From Collybia mongolica (lineage: Eukaryota; Basidiomycota; Agaricomycetes; Agaricales; Clitocybaceae): a stretch of 64,000 bases of DNA. The translations under genes were made by a program, and so were the position numbers. Where the stretch lies: positions 124,001-188,000 of the forward strand of contig JAAXNY010000001.1 in assembly GCA_013420905.1 (NCBI GenBank), given 5' to 3'. Positions 1 to 11,369 of the stretch are shown here, one piece after another; the stretch's first letter is position 1; every line of letters starts with the position of its first letter. The notes under the pieces are model-generated. The model saw only the letters and a program-made list of their open reading frames with translations. It did no database searches and was not told the DNA's origin.

Positions 1-780
1 ACGGGTTACGCGGATTTCGCCCATCCAAAACATCAAGACCCGGATGATGTTGCGTATACCTTGATAGGGTGTCATATAATACGTCGGGCGATCGCTATCT
101 ATGATTCTGAGGGTGACCAAGATGTGGTGGGTCATTTAGGTTATCTTTTGTAGAAGAAACGTGAACTTATTCTGTTTCCTTTACAATCAGTATAACTCTG
201 CCGTGACCACATTCGATATCCTCCGAAATTACGCTAGTCTGTCACCTGAAGTCATCCAAGAACTGGAGGATAATATTGACGACGCCTCTAATGGTATTTT
301 GCTTGAGTTGAACGCTCATAATGGATTTGACCGGTTTCAATGGTGCCTGCAAGAGACAGAGGTCAGTGCCCTAACTAGCTAGCTCTGCTACATAGCGTTA
401 ACATAGACAATCCTTTGTAGACCTGGGACAGGTACAAAATCAAAATCTATGGAAGGTTGCATGGGATTCTTGGCATGGCTCGGACGGATACCAAATTCGT
501 GGAATTCAAGGACCACAGTGAAGAATTCCAGATTGACAAGGGAAAATCCCTCCGCAAGAGGAGGCGCGAAGTTCCTCCACCCAACCCGTGCTACCTTAGG
601 ATCCATGCTGCCGTTGCCGGAATCTTGCACATGAGTGGTGCAGGCAAGTTTTTCGATGAACTTTTGGATAAGTTCGGTGACCAAGATGGTTCTTCCGCTG
701 TACGAACTTGGGAGGAGTTCAACAGAGTGGTCGAAATCGCCAACCTCAGAAAGGGGTTGTCTGTTCTCGCTGTGCACTGA
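1..780 (+). CDS. HNH nuclease domain protein, 3' part (5' end outside window)
   Basis: Reads into the window from the left. Exons: <1-~126, 191-361 and 421-780; introns about 127-190 (gtgggt..cag, donor tentative) and 362-420 (gtcagt..ttgtag). The protein carries the H of a CHIIRRA stretch in the first exon, then NIDDASNGILLE and AHNGFDRFQWCL in the second, which is the HNH arrangement of the HNH_2-like nucleases that are multicopy in Agaricomycetes. The C-terminus (PNPCYLRIHAAVAGILHMSG) is also typical of that family. The expected activity is a metal-dependent DNA endonuclease fold; the cellular role is not known and this is inferred from family only. All frames are open, so the visible part looks intact. 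The stop is at 778-780. Confidence 0.8.
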
Positions 781-869
781 CTGTGTTCTAACAAGTTGAC
801 ACGCCTCAGCATTTGTCATGACCTCAATTTGTTCTGTTTATTTGTATAACCGTGTCCTCCAATATCCTG

Positions 870-1010
870 GTCATGTACATAGAATATATTCCTTCATACC
901 ACGCGTGTAGCTTTCCGCAGAATACGTTGCCAGAGACGCGATCGGTGCGGCTGCACAACGCTTCGTGGTATCCGACTTTCGTCGTCCTCATCAAACATCT
1001 CTCACCACGA
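870..1010 (+). pseudogene. relic of CHS7-like gene, exon 2 region
   Basis: The stretch around 905-1005 is closely similar to the exon 2 relic read on the minus strand near 16270-16370, and through it to exon 2 of the intact chaperone gene (5296-5453). Shared words include gacgcgatcggtgc and tccgactttcgtc. No exon 1, 3 or 4 was found beside it and the frame is interrupted, so it is a decayed fragment. It shows that the CHS7 duplication field reaches to within 1 kb of the left edge. Confidence 0.55.
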
Positions 1011-1757
1011 CTGAAATCAACTCGTCACCCCTCACCCTGATTATTTCCCCTGCTTATTCTTGATACTCGCCGCCTTTTTTAAGTACCCGGTATCCAACCC
1101 TAACTCCCCCGCCGTCCGACGATCCTCGCGTCCCTACCGATACGCTTCCTGACGCTCTCATCTCAGAGGCCTTGACACCCTCCCGAGGTTCCTCCAGGCA
1201 ACATTTGGGGGGCGATGGGGAGTCTGGTGATGATAACGCGCTGTGGGAAAACGATAAATGTGGGACCCGAACGCTTTTGGGTATGTGCACATATCATAGG
1301 AAGCACAGTAGCAGAGCAGTGACGAGAAAATTTGAGATGTACAGGCTTTGCCCGTTGGCTGCTGGGTAATCACCTTTACCGATATGCATAGAACACTAAC
1401 ACCCACCTCGCGTTCCACCTGGCACCTGCTGGATGAAGTTGCGAGAAAGATTTAGTAAAGGTAGAAAACGAGTTTCATATCGTCTCTGGGTTATATCTTC
1501 CACGTTCGATGAGAACGATGGGATACGTCTTGTGCTTGCTCCTTGTGCCACTAAGATAAACATAGTCCATGAGCAATCTTGTTGCTAGTACCAACTCCTT
1601 ATTCATGATCGGCGTCTGTCGTGGGTTGGGTTGAATAACTTGAGGTTTCCAGGTAAAGGGGTGGGGATAGATACGGAAATCCCAGCTCGGGCCGAACGAT
1701 AGCACTACCTGAGAGAACGCAGACGTGTGACTGGGGGGTGTTTTTGCAATATCGTTT
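1011..1757. other. no gene recognised
   Basis: Contains only short overlapping frames on both strands with no recognisable domain or consistent splice sites. It may hold further unreadable remains of the CHS7-like relic to its left. Confidence 0.4.
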
Positions 1758-3850
1758 CATCGCACACGTATAGATATCTGTTTGACCATCCAAGTCGATG
1801 CGACATCGTATCGTGTAATGATTAAGACGGTACAGAGGGGTATACACAGGCCAAGAGCTCAAGGGACACGTTACTTTGCAGGGAAATGATCATGCCCCTC
1901 CGCCTCCACCACATATCCCGAATGGGGAATCCTTTGGAACACAAAATCAAGCCCAAACAGTCGCAAGCGGCCATGTCGTCCCAAGGAGTCAACGTTGACA
2001 ACAATGTGATAGAATGTAGACGTCCACGTAACAACTTAGAGATCCGATCCGTGTACCGCAACTGCGTTGTGAACTTGCTCCGTGCCTCAGGCCTCGCCGG
2101 CTGTGTGTGTACGGAATATTAGCTGACAGAATCAAAGAGGTTTCGAATGTCGTAGATGGCTGGACGTCTCGCAGCACATGGATGATTTACGATACGCAAA
2201 TCGCTCCGTCAAGCTGGCCTTTTCCAAGCCGAGTACTGAGCGCGGAGTCGTTGCAAATGATTTGACCGTCGACCGAAAGCCGCTTGGAGAAAACGAAGAT
2301 TATCGCGATGGAGTGTATAGGAGTGATTGCGTATATGTCCATACGCCCATCTCACCTCTGCACGACGCAACTACCTCGGTTCTCGCATGTAGGTTGGTGT
2401 GAACAAACAACCATCCGCCGCCCACATGAGATAGCGCAAGCTCCCCTGCGCAGGTAAGTCGCCGAGGAGAGTGGGTTGTAATGAGAGGATTGGTGCCGTT
2501 ATTCGAAGACTTTGAGATGAAGATGAATGAAGAAACCTAAACTTGCGGCGTCTGCAACCGGCGCTAGTCTCGGGCGATAGTCGAACCATGGTACGACCTG
2601 GGGGCACGGGGACTGCGACCAGACCGAGTAAATGTACCGTCGACAACTTAGAGATCCGATCCGTGTACCGCAACTGCGTTGTGAACTTGCTCCGTGCCTC
2701 AGGAATACGTATGAGCCTCGCCGGCTGTGTGTGTACGGAATACTAGCTGACAGAATCAAAGAGGTTTCGAATGTCGTAGACAGCTGGACGTCCCGCGGCA
2801 CATGGATGATTTACGATACGCAAATCGCTCCGTCAAGCTGGCCTTTTCCAAGCCGAGTACTGAGCGCGGAGTCGTTGCAAATGATTTGACCGTCGACCGA
2901 AAGCCGCTTGGAGAAAACGAAGATTATCGCGATGGAGTGTATAGGAGTGATTGCGTATATGTCCATACGCCCATCTCACCTCTGCACGACGCAACTACCT
3001 CGGTTCTCGCATGTAGGTTGGTGTGAACAAACAACCATCCGCCGCCCACATGAGATAGCGCAAGCTCCCCTGCGCAGGTAAGTCGCCGAGGAGAGTGGGT
3101 TGTAATGAGAGGATTGGTGCCGTTATTCGAAGACTTTGAGATGAAGATGAATGAAGAAACCTAAACTTGCGGCGTCTGCAACCGGCGCTAGTCTCGGGCG
3201 ATAGTCGAACCATGGTACGACCTGGGGGCACGGGGACTGCGACCAGACCGAGTAAATGTACCGTCGTCACATCGTACACGTCTATATATCCACTTGGGCC
3301 CTTCAAGTCGATGGAAAGTCGTATTGCTTATAGTCGCGCAATGCGATTTCAAGTCGAATGAAGGTGTTGTGGGTGTTTGGGGCGCGCGCTATTGTGCGGG
3401 GAAATGATCACCTCGCCACACATCCTGGAACACGCGATCAAATTTGGTGGGTCGCAAGGCGCCATGTGGTCCTAAGAAGATAATATCAACAACAATGTGA
3501 TGGAACATAGATGACCCACCCGTGCCTGAGAAAGGGAGTTACCAGTCAGGGAATCCGATCCGCACTGTTGTAAAAATTATTGTGCCTTTGGACTACATAG
3601 GTTTGAGCTTGGTGAGACTAGGAGCGATCAACTGACGGCGTTCACGATACACTAACTAGTCTGTTGGGCCGGCTTTTCCGGCCTGAGTGTGGAACCCTGG
3701 AGTCGTTGCAGCTGAAACCACCGCCGACGGAAAAATCACTGGGAGAAAATTGATATTGCTGTGGTGGAGTACTTGCGCGCACACGTCTACCGCCTGCACA
3801 AGCCGTAGTGCAAGCCCACAATGTAGGTAAGTCATGCTAATGCCAGAGAG
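1758..3850. repeat. older duplicated module flanking the tandem repeat
   Basis: A segment left of the tandem unit (about 1758-2030) has a diverged counterpart at about 3267-3540; shared words are gggaaatgatca, caacaatgtgat and ccaagtcgatg/tcaagtcgatgg. It is followed at about 3540-3845 by a strongly diverged third copy of the repeat unit (shared words gaatccgatccg, gagtcgttgca, gtaggtaagtc). The order is A-B-B'-A'-B'', so an old A-B duplication was followed by a recent duplication of B. A gtaagtc donor-like site is kept in all B copies, which hints at former coding sequence, but no family is recognisable. Confidence 0.55.
2031..3266. repeat. tandem duplication, 612-bp and 624-bp units
   Basis: Two adjacent direct copies: 2031-2642 and 2643-3266. 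They differ by a 12-nt insertion in the second copy (near 2702-2714) and a few substitutions (for example tattag/tactag, and gatggctggacgtctcg against gacagctggacgtcccg). Each copy encodes the same 74-codon plus-strand frame (2178-2402 and 2802-3026), simply because the DNA is duplicated. The near-identity points to a recent event. I do not recognise a protein in either strand. Confidence 0.85.
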
Positions 3851-4620
3851 CGCGTCATATATATTCGTACGAGACGATTCGTGTGGTGAATCGAAGGCTT
3901 TCGGACCCATTTTGTGTGTACGTGAGCGTTGATTAATGGAATGGGCGCCAGGTTTGTTAGTATTCAGGATTGGGCGTCACTGGAAGCGGATGGCGGGGGC
4001 TGAGGGTCTCGGACTCGGCGTTTAAAGGTGGATGATGGGAACGGCAGGCTAGATGCAGACTTGGAGACTTGGAGTGTCTGCCTGCGCTTCGCAGCATGAT
4101 GATGGCAGTTTACGTGTGCACACATACGACGCTAGTAGCCGAGTTGGAGCTGCGTACGTGCAGAGCAGCTATATGCGTAGTTTGGCGTCGAGGCATAAAA
4201 GTCGTTTGTTTCGTCGATGGTCGGTGGATGAGAGCAAAAGGCCTCGGCTTGGCAATGTCACACGTGCGGGGTCAGCGATCGGCGGCGCTCTTCACATGCC
4301 CACGTGGTGGATTTAAGCCGATGTCACAGCCTGGCATCGATACGGTAACCATCCACAGCGCCCGTCCCCCACTCTCCTTTTATTCTTACTCTTCACTGCC
4401 CGCCGTCAAGCCCACATAGCACATCTCGCAGTTACAGCAATTTCATTCCAGACCCCTCCGCCAGTTGGACAATCGAGGGTGGCCACGTTCTCTCCGCATT
4501 GTCTCCCTTAGCTTCACCGAATTCCCGCCGGTGCCGTGGATCCACGCACACGAGGCACCCACGATCCAATATCTGATCGTTGTTTTCCTTGTTTGGCTTT
4601 ATTATCTTCTTCGCTCGCTG
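3851..4620. other. intergenic, upstream of the chaperone gene
   Basis: Short frames only; the longest (4069-4419, 116 codons) has no recognisable feature. Probably the 5' flank of the gene starting at 4712. Confidence 0.4.
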
Positions 4621-4700
4621 TTCCATTCTTCCCCTTTGACCTCCCCCCTTCCTCCCTCCTCCATCCCTCCCTCCGTCGCTCAATCGACATCTCCAGTTTT
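4621..4700 (+). promoter_or_regulatory. pyrimidine-rich tract upstream of start codon
   Basis: About 60 nt made almost only of C and T, ending near 4680, just before the ATG at 4712. CT-rich tracts just upstream of the transcription start are common in highly expressed filamentous-fungal genes. The position fits that role; the function is inferred. Confidence 0.35.
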
Positions 4701-4711
4701 GGTTCGCCGCA

Positions 4712-6735
4712 ATGACCGCCTTTGGCGACTTTGCTCCCCTCTGCACCAACACGCCCTCCTACACATGGTGCAATCTCTTCTACAGCCAACTCAAGCGCAC
4801 CAACGCCTCCCTCCTCCTCGACTCTTCCGCCTCGCCCGACACTGCGTCCGTCGGCGTCAACCCCATATGCGGCATCTCCCCCGTATTCTCCCCGACTGGC
4901 CCCACCCCCGCCTTGGGCAACATCGCCAACATCATCGCGTGCGGCCTGTCCTTCTTCTTCATCCTCGCACTCATCGCACTCGCCCATCGACGTAAGGCCG
5001 CCGTGGGTCGTATCGAGCTCCGTGCCCTCCTCGTTCTCTATGCCCTCAGTCTCCCCCTCCAGCTCCTCACCACCGGCGCAGTACTAAAACAGGGCGAACT
5101 CCCCATCGTCGTCCTCACAGCGATACACGCAGGCGTCGTAGCAGCGATCTTCTGGGCTTTATTAGCGAATGGCGTGGTGGCGACGCAGATAGTGGAAGAC
5201 GGCACTTTGAGCAGTTTGATCGTACGTCGTCTTTCGCTTCCCGTGTTTTTCGGGTCCGCTCGTGCTCGTACTAATCAGTGTTGGTGTACGTACAGCCGTA
5301 CTACACCTTCTGTCTCCTCATATTCGGTCTCGGCGTGTACCTTTCCCTCGACGTTGCGCTAGGTGTGACAGACGTCATCGGTGCACCTGCGGACCCGCCA
5401 GAAGCGCTCCGCAGCATCAGTCTATTCGTCGTTCTCAACATATGGCCCCCAGTGTCAGTCTCCCCCGCCTTCATCCCAAACTCATACTAACGCTTTCACA
5501 CAGCGCCACCGTCGCATACTTTGGCCTGATGTCCTGGATCGTGCTTCGCGTCCTCAACGAGACGCGCCCAATGTACTACTATGCCCTCTCCGCCTTTCTC
5601 TTCACCCTGTCCCAGCTAGCGTGGTTTTTGCTTGGGAAGGTCGTGTGTAAGGTACGTACTTCTTCTCTTACATCCCTTTCCCTTACCACACTGCCCCGGT
5701 CCTCCACTCTCCCACTCTCTCCTCACCCTCATACTTTTGCCCCACCACCCCTTCACCTCTACCCCCGCTCGTAACGAACCACGTCCTTCCCTTCCTCCCG
5801 CCTCCCATCCCTCGAATTCGAACTGACCCACCCCATCTCCAGGCATCCAACGCCCGTGTTGACGGGTCCTTCATCGCAACTGTCCTCGAGACCGCCGCTG
5901 TCGGCGTGCTATATTTGGCGTGGAGGAGTATTACAGAAGGTGGGTGTTGGTTTTTTCGTTTGTTTCTTGGCGTGTTTTTGGTTCCATCTTTTCGTCTTTT
6001 TTGTCGTCCGCCGCATCTGGGGTAAACTGTTGGGATGTGGGGTAGGCGTTGGATGGATGGGCCTCGGGGTCTTAGGATATCGGCCGCTGACGCTGTTTAA
6101 CACCGAGCCTTGGTGTGTTCAGAGGGTTGGACGGGTTGCGTCGGTCAGGCGTCGGGAACTGGGTGGGCTGTTGTTGCCGCGTTCGTGTACCGCCTGGCTC
6201 TTGGTGCTGAAACATCGAACCGTGTGGCAGACTGGTTTCGCCCGTCCTGCGTCCCACGGTTCTGCTCTGGTTTCTTTACTCTCTTTTTCTTTTTTTCGTG
6301 GGGATCGTTAGGGCCTGTTTCAGGGGGCGGGTTCGGTGTCTTGGTTTGCGAGAGCTTGGAAGTTGGATGGGGTTATAGGTTATATGTGCGGATGGTCGAT
6401 GGTTCCTTGTGCGTTGTCACAGCTTAGATGGTGCGGATCGACAGATGGGCCGTGTGACGTGGCTATGTCACAGGTCAGATGTCGGGGATTGATAAGGAAG
6501 GGCTCGTATTTGGTATTGAACAACAAGTCGGTGCCCGGGTTGTTTATTAGAATTGATGTCGACATCGACATCGATCCCGCGTAACATTGCGTGTTCCGTT
6601 TTCCTCTATTTTTATCTCGTGTTTCATTCACTTTATTTGCTACCCTTTCGCTCACCGTGGATCTCCGTGCCCGTTACTGACCAACCTGCCCCGTCTACAG
6701 AATCGTGGGACGACGACATATACTACCCATCGTGA
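4712..6735 (+). CDS. CHS7: chitin synthase export chaperone (Chs7 family)
   Basis: Exons 4712-5221, 5296-5453, 5504-5651, 5843-5939 and 6701-6735; all junction phases agree and give 315 aa, the usual size of the family. In yeast Chs7 is an ER membrane protein needed for folding and ER exit of chitin synthase Chs3. Seen here: N-terminus MTAFGDFAPLC, then ANIIACGLSFFFILALIALA (first helix), HRRKAAVGRIELRALLVLYA, LLTTGAVLKQGELP, AIFWALLANGVVATQIVEDG, LRVLNETRPMYYYALSAF, SQLAWFLLGKVVCK, AAVGVLYLAWRSI and the C-terminus ESWDDDIYYPS, all family hallmarks with about seven membrane helices. Intron 3 (191 nt) is strongly pyrimidine-rich and intron 4 is 761 nt, far longer than the others. Several broken copies surround it; this is the only intact one in the window. 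Confidence 0.9.
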
Positions 6736-8035
6736 TCCTTGCTCCCTGCGCCTTTCCCCTCTTACACCCTCCGTTCCTCTTTCGCCTCTCTTCAACGCTA
6801 TCTTTATCCTACATACCCCCCTTGCAAAGCAAAACACGCCCGGCCCTTCCTGCACACGGCCGCCACACCCACCACATCATACCAAACCCCAAGCAGAAAC
6901 ATGCGCGCTCGCACGCGCCGTGTACGACCCTTCACGACCGCCCTTTGTGTTACGATTCGAGTCGGGTACTTGCAGGTCCTTTTGCCTTGTTTGTGCACCG
7001 CTTTTTCTTTTCTTTTCTTTTCTTGTATGCGGTGCCGCTCGCGCTTGCGCTTCTTCCATCTGTTGGGGCTGGTCTCGGGGCGGGGGTGGGTGCGGTAGGT
7101 GTGATTGTATATATGGATGTACGTTTCTGGGGAGGTCTGTTTCGAGAGGTCGGTCCTCGCCCTCGCTCCTATCCCCTTTTCCACTTTGTTCATTGTTCGT
7201 TACTCATTCTTGTTACCCGCCACCACAACTATACTGTTCCACCCCCACGCCGCCCCATTTATTGGGCCCATCTTGCTGTGGTTGTTGTGCTTTTATTAAA
7301 TATATAGTACCTAGTACCGACACTAGTTATAAAAAATGCGAAATTGCAAAACCCGAAGCCCAAGTGGTTCCTCGACATTCACAAATCCCCGCCGCTCTTG
7401 GAAATTGCTTATGGCTTTAGCGTACAAGGAGCTTATAATATAGTATCCTTGTGGGTTCATCATCAAGATATTTTGCAGTACGTCGAGTTTCATGAAGTAA
7501 TAGTGCTATCCGGCGGATTTCAATGGTATGAGCGTTGGCAAGGTTTGCGGCCGGTCTTATTTTGTGAGTCCTTTGCCTTTGTAATGTGGTTTACGGTGTC
7601 ACCTATCTTATTGACATTCCATCGTCCCAGATCCTTCCTGTTGATGTAGGTGCCACATACAAGACGATGTTCCCAAAAGTCATTGACGGTTTGTCAATGT
7701 CCTTGAATACAGACGTACGCGACGTGCATGGACAGCCTACGTTGACGCACGTATCAAGTCCTGACCAGTGACGATCATATCCCAAACCGCTACGTTTCCA
7801 CTATGCCGCCCGGGTCGTTCGATATTGCCGTTTTTCCCCCACCGTTGCCCCCAATCATCCCGTTTTCCAATATGCTCCAAACCGCCCTCGGGGATGAGAC
7901 AGAAACTCGGCGGTGGTGTATGCTTAAGTGCGGCCCAGGCCGATTGGTTCGTGGTGTTGGGTTCTGGGGGCTGTGAGCGGGAGTTAATATGCAATCGACA
8001 CTAGCCCTGCTTGGTGTCGGTCACATGGATGCGGC
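6736..8035. other. 3' flank of the chaperone gene, no gene recognised
   Basis: The first ~600 nt are the 3' flank; a word near 7337 (aatgcgaaattgc) recurs in the 3' flanks of relics at about 14850 and 17900. The longer frames here overlap on both strands and have skewed composition, so I treat them as non-coding. Confidence 0.45.
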
Positions 8036-8245
8036 GTACTGTACGTTCTTGCTCTTGGTGATATTCGGTGTGGCCCGTGGGTGTGCAATTCTCCTCCGAC
8101 GTCGCACTGGGCGTCACAGACGTGATGTGTGAACTCGGAGATCACCAGGCATTCAATCCCCGGTTCTTCATCACCACCGTACTCGGAATCGTCGCGGTGG
8201 GCGCGTTGTATCTGGCATGGAGAAGCATAGCAAAAGGTGGGAAAC
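8036..8245 (+). pseudogene. CHS7-like fragment, exon 2 end joined to exon 4
   Basis: A reading frame gives SSDVALGVTDVM (exon 2 of the chaperone) and then, after about 15 unrelated residues, FFITTVLGIVAVGALYLAWR (exon 4), followed by a gtggg donor-like site as in the intact gene. The end of exon 2, all of exon 3 and two introns are missing and the 5' half of the gene is absent. A deleted, non-functional copy. Confidence 0.75.
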
Positions 8246-11200
8246 CATATAGTCATCGTGTTTTGTGTTTTTCGTTCGTATTTGTCTCATTCTTTTCTGT
8301 TCTTTTCTTTCCCTTTTTATCTCTTCTTTCCTTCGACCCTTCATAATTTCTTCTGGTCTGCTTTTAACTTCACATTTGGAGCGTTTCGAGTCAGGCGTTG
8401 GATTCGAAGATCGGATCTTGTGACGGGTGCGCATCGACCGCTTGCTCCTCGCATCTGTTGACCGAATGAGTATATGTTTTTCCAGCCATATAATGATTCT
8501 GGAGTTGGCTCGGCTAAGCTCAAAAATATACCAACGTTTAGACCTGGGTTGAAAAAGGAGAATGGATATAGAGAGAACATACCTGCTTCATATCTCAGGA
8601 CGCCTGCTTCTTGGTGAATTCGGACTCGTATTTAGGATACAAATGACACAAAAACGGCGCCTAAACAGATGAAGAATCATTTTTCAAAGGCACTGCTGCG
8701 CCAGCCAGAAATCGGCGTGCGTGTCCTGTATTGTCTTTTCAAAGCGATACAGAACAACCATAGGGCTTACAGATTATCTTCCACCATGATGATAGCGCAG
8801 TTGCATTTGGATTCAGTTCTGGGAACCGAACATGTAGTTCACGTGTCTCTATCAACAAACGCGTTGCGACGATAGATGGTTTCATGCATTCACCATCACC
8901 TCCCGTCATACAAGGAGCCGCTGCTGTTATGGCCGCCAGCTACAACTTTAAACCAAGATCATGAATTGTGAGGCTCAGCGCCCAGGCTCTAATACCTATC
9001 CAGGAAGGCGGCGTTCTTGAGACACGAGAGTGATATTCACTAGTCTTATCGTCGTGACTCCGCAAAGGTGAGGAGGACCTTTGAATGCTGTGTTACTTGC
9101 CGCTTATTTTCATATGCTTTCTCTTAGCCTGCGCTGCACACATACGCTAACCAGGCACGCGTGTTTTTGTGCTAGAGAGGAATCTAGAAAATGTCAGCTA
9201 GCATCAAGAGGACCTTATTTGGAGGTGGAGAGATTCTCGAAGAGCTCACATTGGTTTCCTTGCTCGTATGTGGCTCACTCTTTATATTCTAAGTTATAGT
9301 ATGTGATTTCTACCGGGGTTATCACCTGAACCTATAATACATAGCCAACAAAGTAGCCCCCTCTACCAGACTTTTAGTGATCAGTCCAATCGAGACCCTC
9401 CTAAAGGCGAGATCTGAGAACACACATCACATGTCGTACACAATGTATTTACTCCTTGCTGTTCGTTACAGCGACTGAACATACAACTACTGAGAGTGAG
9501 ATATAACTCGACCACGTACGTTCGCACCAACAAGCGCAGCACCCGATCTCGAGCAATCACCAGTGCGCTCACCTATCCCACCGAACTCTATGAGCAGGCT
9601 TTTCATGTGTATTTTCTCCATAACTACCTCATATGTCCCAGCAGAAATACAGTATTCTCATCTAAACTAACCCAGATCACACTCCAAGTTATCGAGAACA
9701 CCCACGGCGCGTGGATGATACACAGCCTTAAGGTAACCATTTTGAATACTCAAAACTGTTTCCCAACGCGTAGTTCTAATAGCAACCTTGCATAGGAGGA
9801 CCCCACAAAGATCAAGGATCGTGCTAGGGCAGTCGACCAGGAGCGGGAACGGGGGGAGAGGGGTCGTTCATACTCGAATATAGAAAGTTTGCGGAGGAGG
9901 CGTTTGACAGTTGTGTGGTGGGTTTGTTTGGCACTGAGTTCTTCCCGTTCGTGTAAATCCTATGGCCATGCATCACTCACGGACCGTATTCTAGGTTAGC
10001 GCTCTCGACTATTTAGGATATTGGTATAACTGACACTGACCAGTGGTCCTGCGACACCAAACATTTCACAATGGTCGTCCTTGAATGCTTGCCGTGATTG
10101 AATTATATTATTTTGTGCGTAGAACTAAAGGAATAAACTGCTAATCCGACTCGGTATTGTATGGTGTGCCGATATGATTCACATATGTGCGTCGAGGTTG
10201 TTAGTGTGCTGACAAGGAACAAGTGAAAAAGAATCAACACGTTAAAACCGGCGATAAAGATGATGTGACAGTGGGTATCAGACGTTGGAGGAGGTTCCCA
10301 GGAATCAATGAGACAAGCGACGCCAACGGCAAGAGAAAGGAATTCCACGATGCAAGGCGAGTGACGGACGGCCTATTCCTCCTTCACCCTCATATACTGG
10401 AGCCAGGGATATTATTACCGGTGGCACCTGTAGAGCCCTCACCTTTCTCATCCACATACATCCCCTGACCCACTATCGCACCGCCCTAATATGCTTCCTC
10501 CCAGCAGCTCTACGACCATCACCCGCACCCCGCACGAAACTTCCAACTCCAACTCGGCATCGCGCCAGCACGCACATCCATCCTCACCCGTTTAGCATCC
10601 CCAGAGGGCCCTTCACCTGCGTCGTCAAGCCCGCAACACTTAACACCGTTTGGTGACGCCTACACCCACCCCTTTGTCCATACCGTTGCCCGGCCTCCTC
10701 CCCAAGGGCTCCCCTGTCCGATGCAGTGGTTGAAGCGCAGCGTGAGTGAGTTGTTAAGCCTCGAGCTTGCCCGAACGTTCCGATTCCCACATCTAATATA
10801 GGATGGCGCGAGCTTTGATGTAGTTTGGCAGGCAGATAATAGTTAGACTTACTGGTTACAATTGGCGCAAGGATCCATCGGCCCTAGTAACCTTGTGACG
10901 CCCACTGAGAGCGACAGCGGATTTTGCGAGTCGATCAGCACTGAGCCACATGAACTACTGAACCTGATTTTAAAAGCAGCCGCCCCAGGAGAAGCTTAGG
11001 GAGAATAGACCTGACGGGTAATACACCTCGCCATGATTCTGTAGCAATTCATGTAATCAGTATCAAGGAACAAATACGGAAACTGCAAGAGGTAAGACAA
11101 AGAGAGCAAAAGCGATCAAAAATGAGGGGAAGTGAACTAATACAGGCCACAATACAACGTCAGTACCAATACCAACATCGATTTCCACACCGGCAACGGC

Positions 11201-11369
11201 GCCAGTACTCACTGATCAAGTTATCGAAAAGAAAAGAAAAACACCACAAAGTCGGAAATGGACCGGGATTCCAAGTGCCAACGCACCCAGTACACTCGCG
11301 AAACGCGAATACTAAACGTCCATTACTTTAAGGCAGCGGTCAGCGGCCAACATATATAACTCGGAAAAA
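8246..11369. other. about 3.1 kb without recognisable genes
   Basis: Only short frames with no domain. The last ~250 nt (from about 11120) resemble a stretch near 19560-19700 that flanks another CHS7 relic, with the shared word ccaagtgccaacgcaccc, so it belongs to the duplicated block that starts here. Confidence 0.4.

Noticed and set aside
2150..2200. DGWTS in the tandem repeat, matching the first catalytic motif of hAT transposases
   Set aside because: Only five residues agree, the second copy reads DSWTS, and no other transposase motif lies nearby; probably chance.
4514..4987. Long minus-strand frame (157 codons) over the CHS7 gene
   Set aside because: An antisense shadow of the CHS7 exon, with a Glu/Gly-rich composition caused by codon bias on the other strand.
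6587..7420. 277-codon plus-strand frame and overlapping frames after CHS7
   Set aside because: Overlaps the last CHS7 exon in another frame, has low-complexity composition, and the same region opens in several frames at once.
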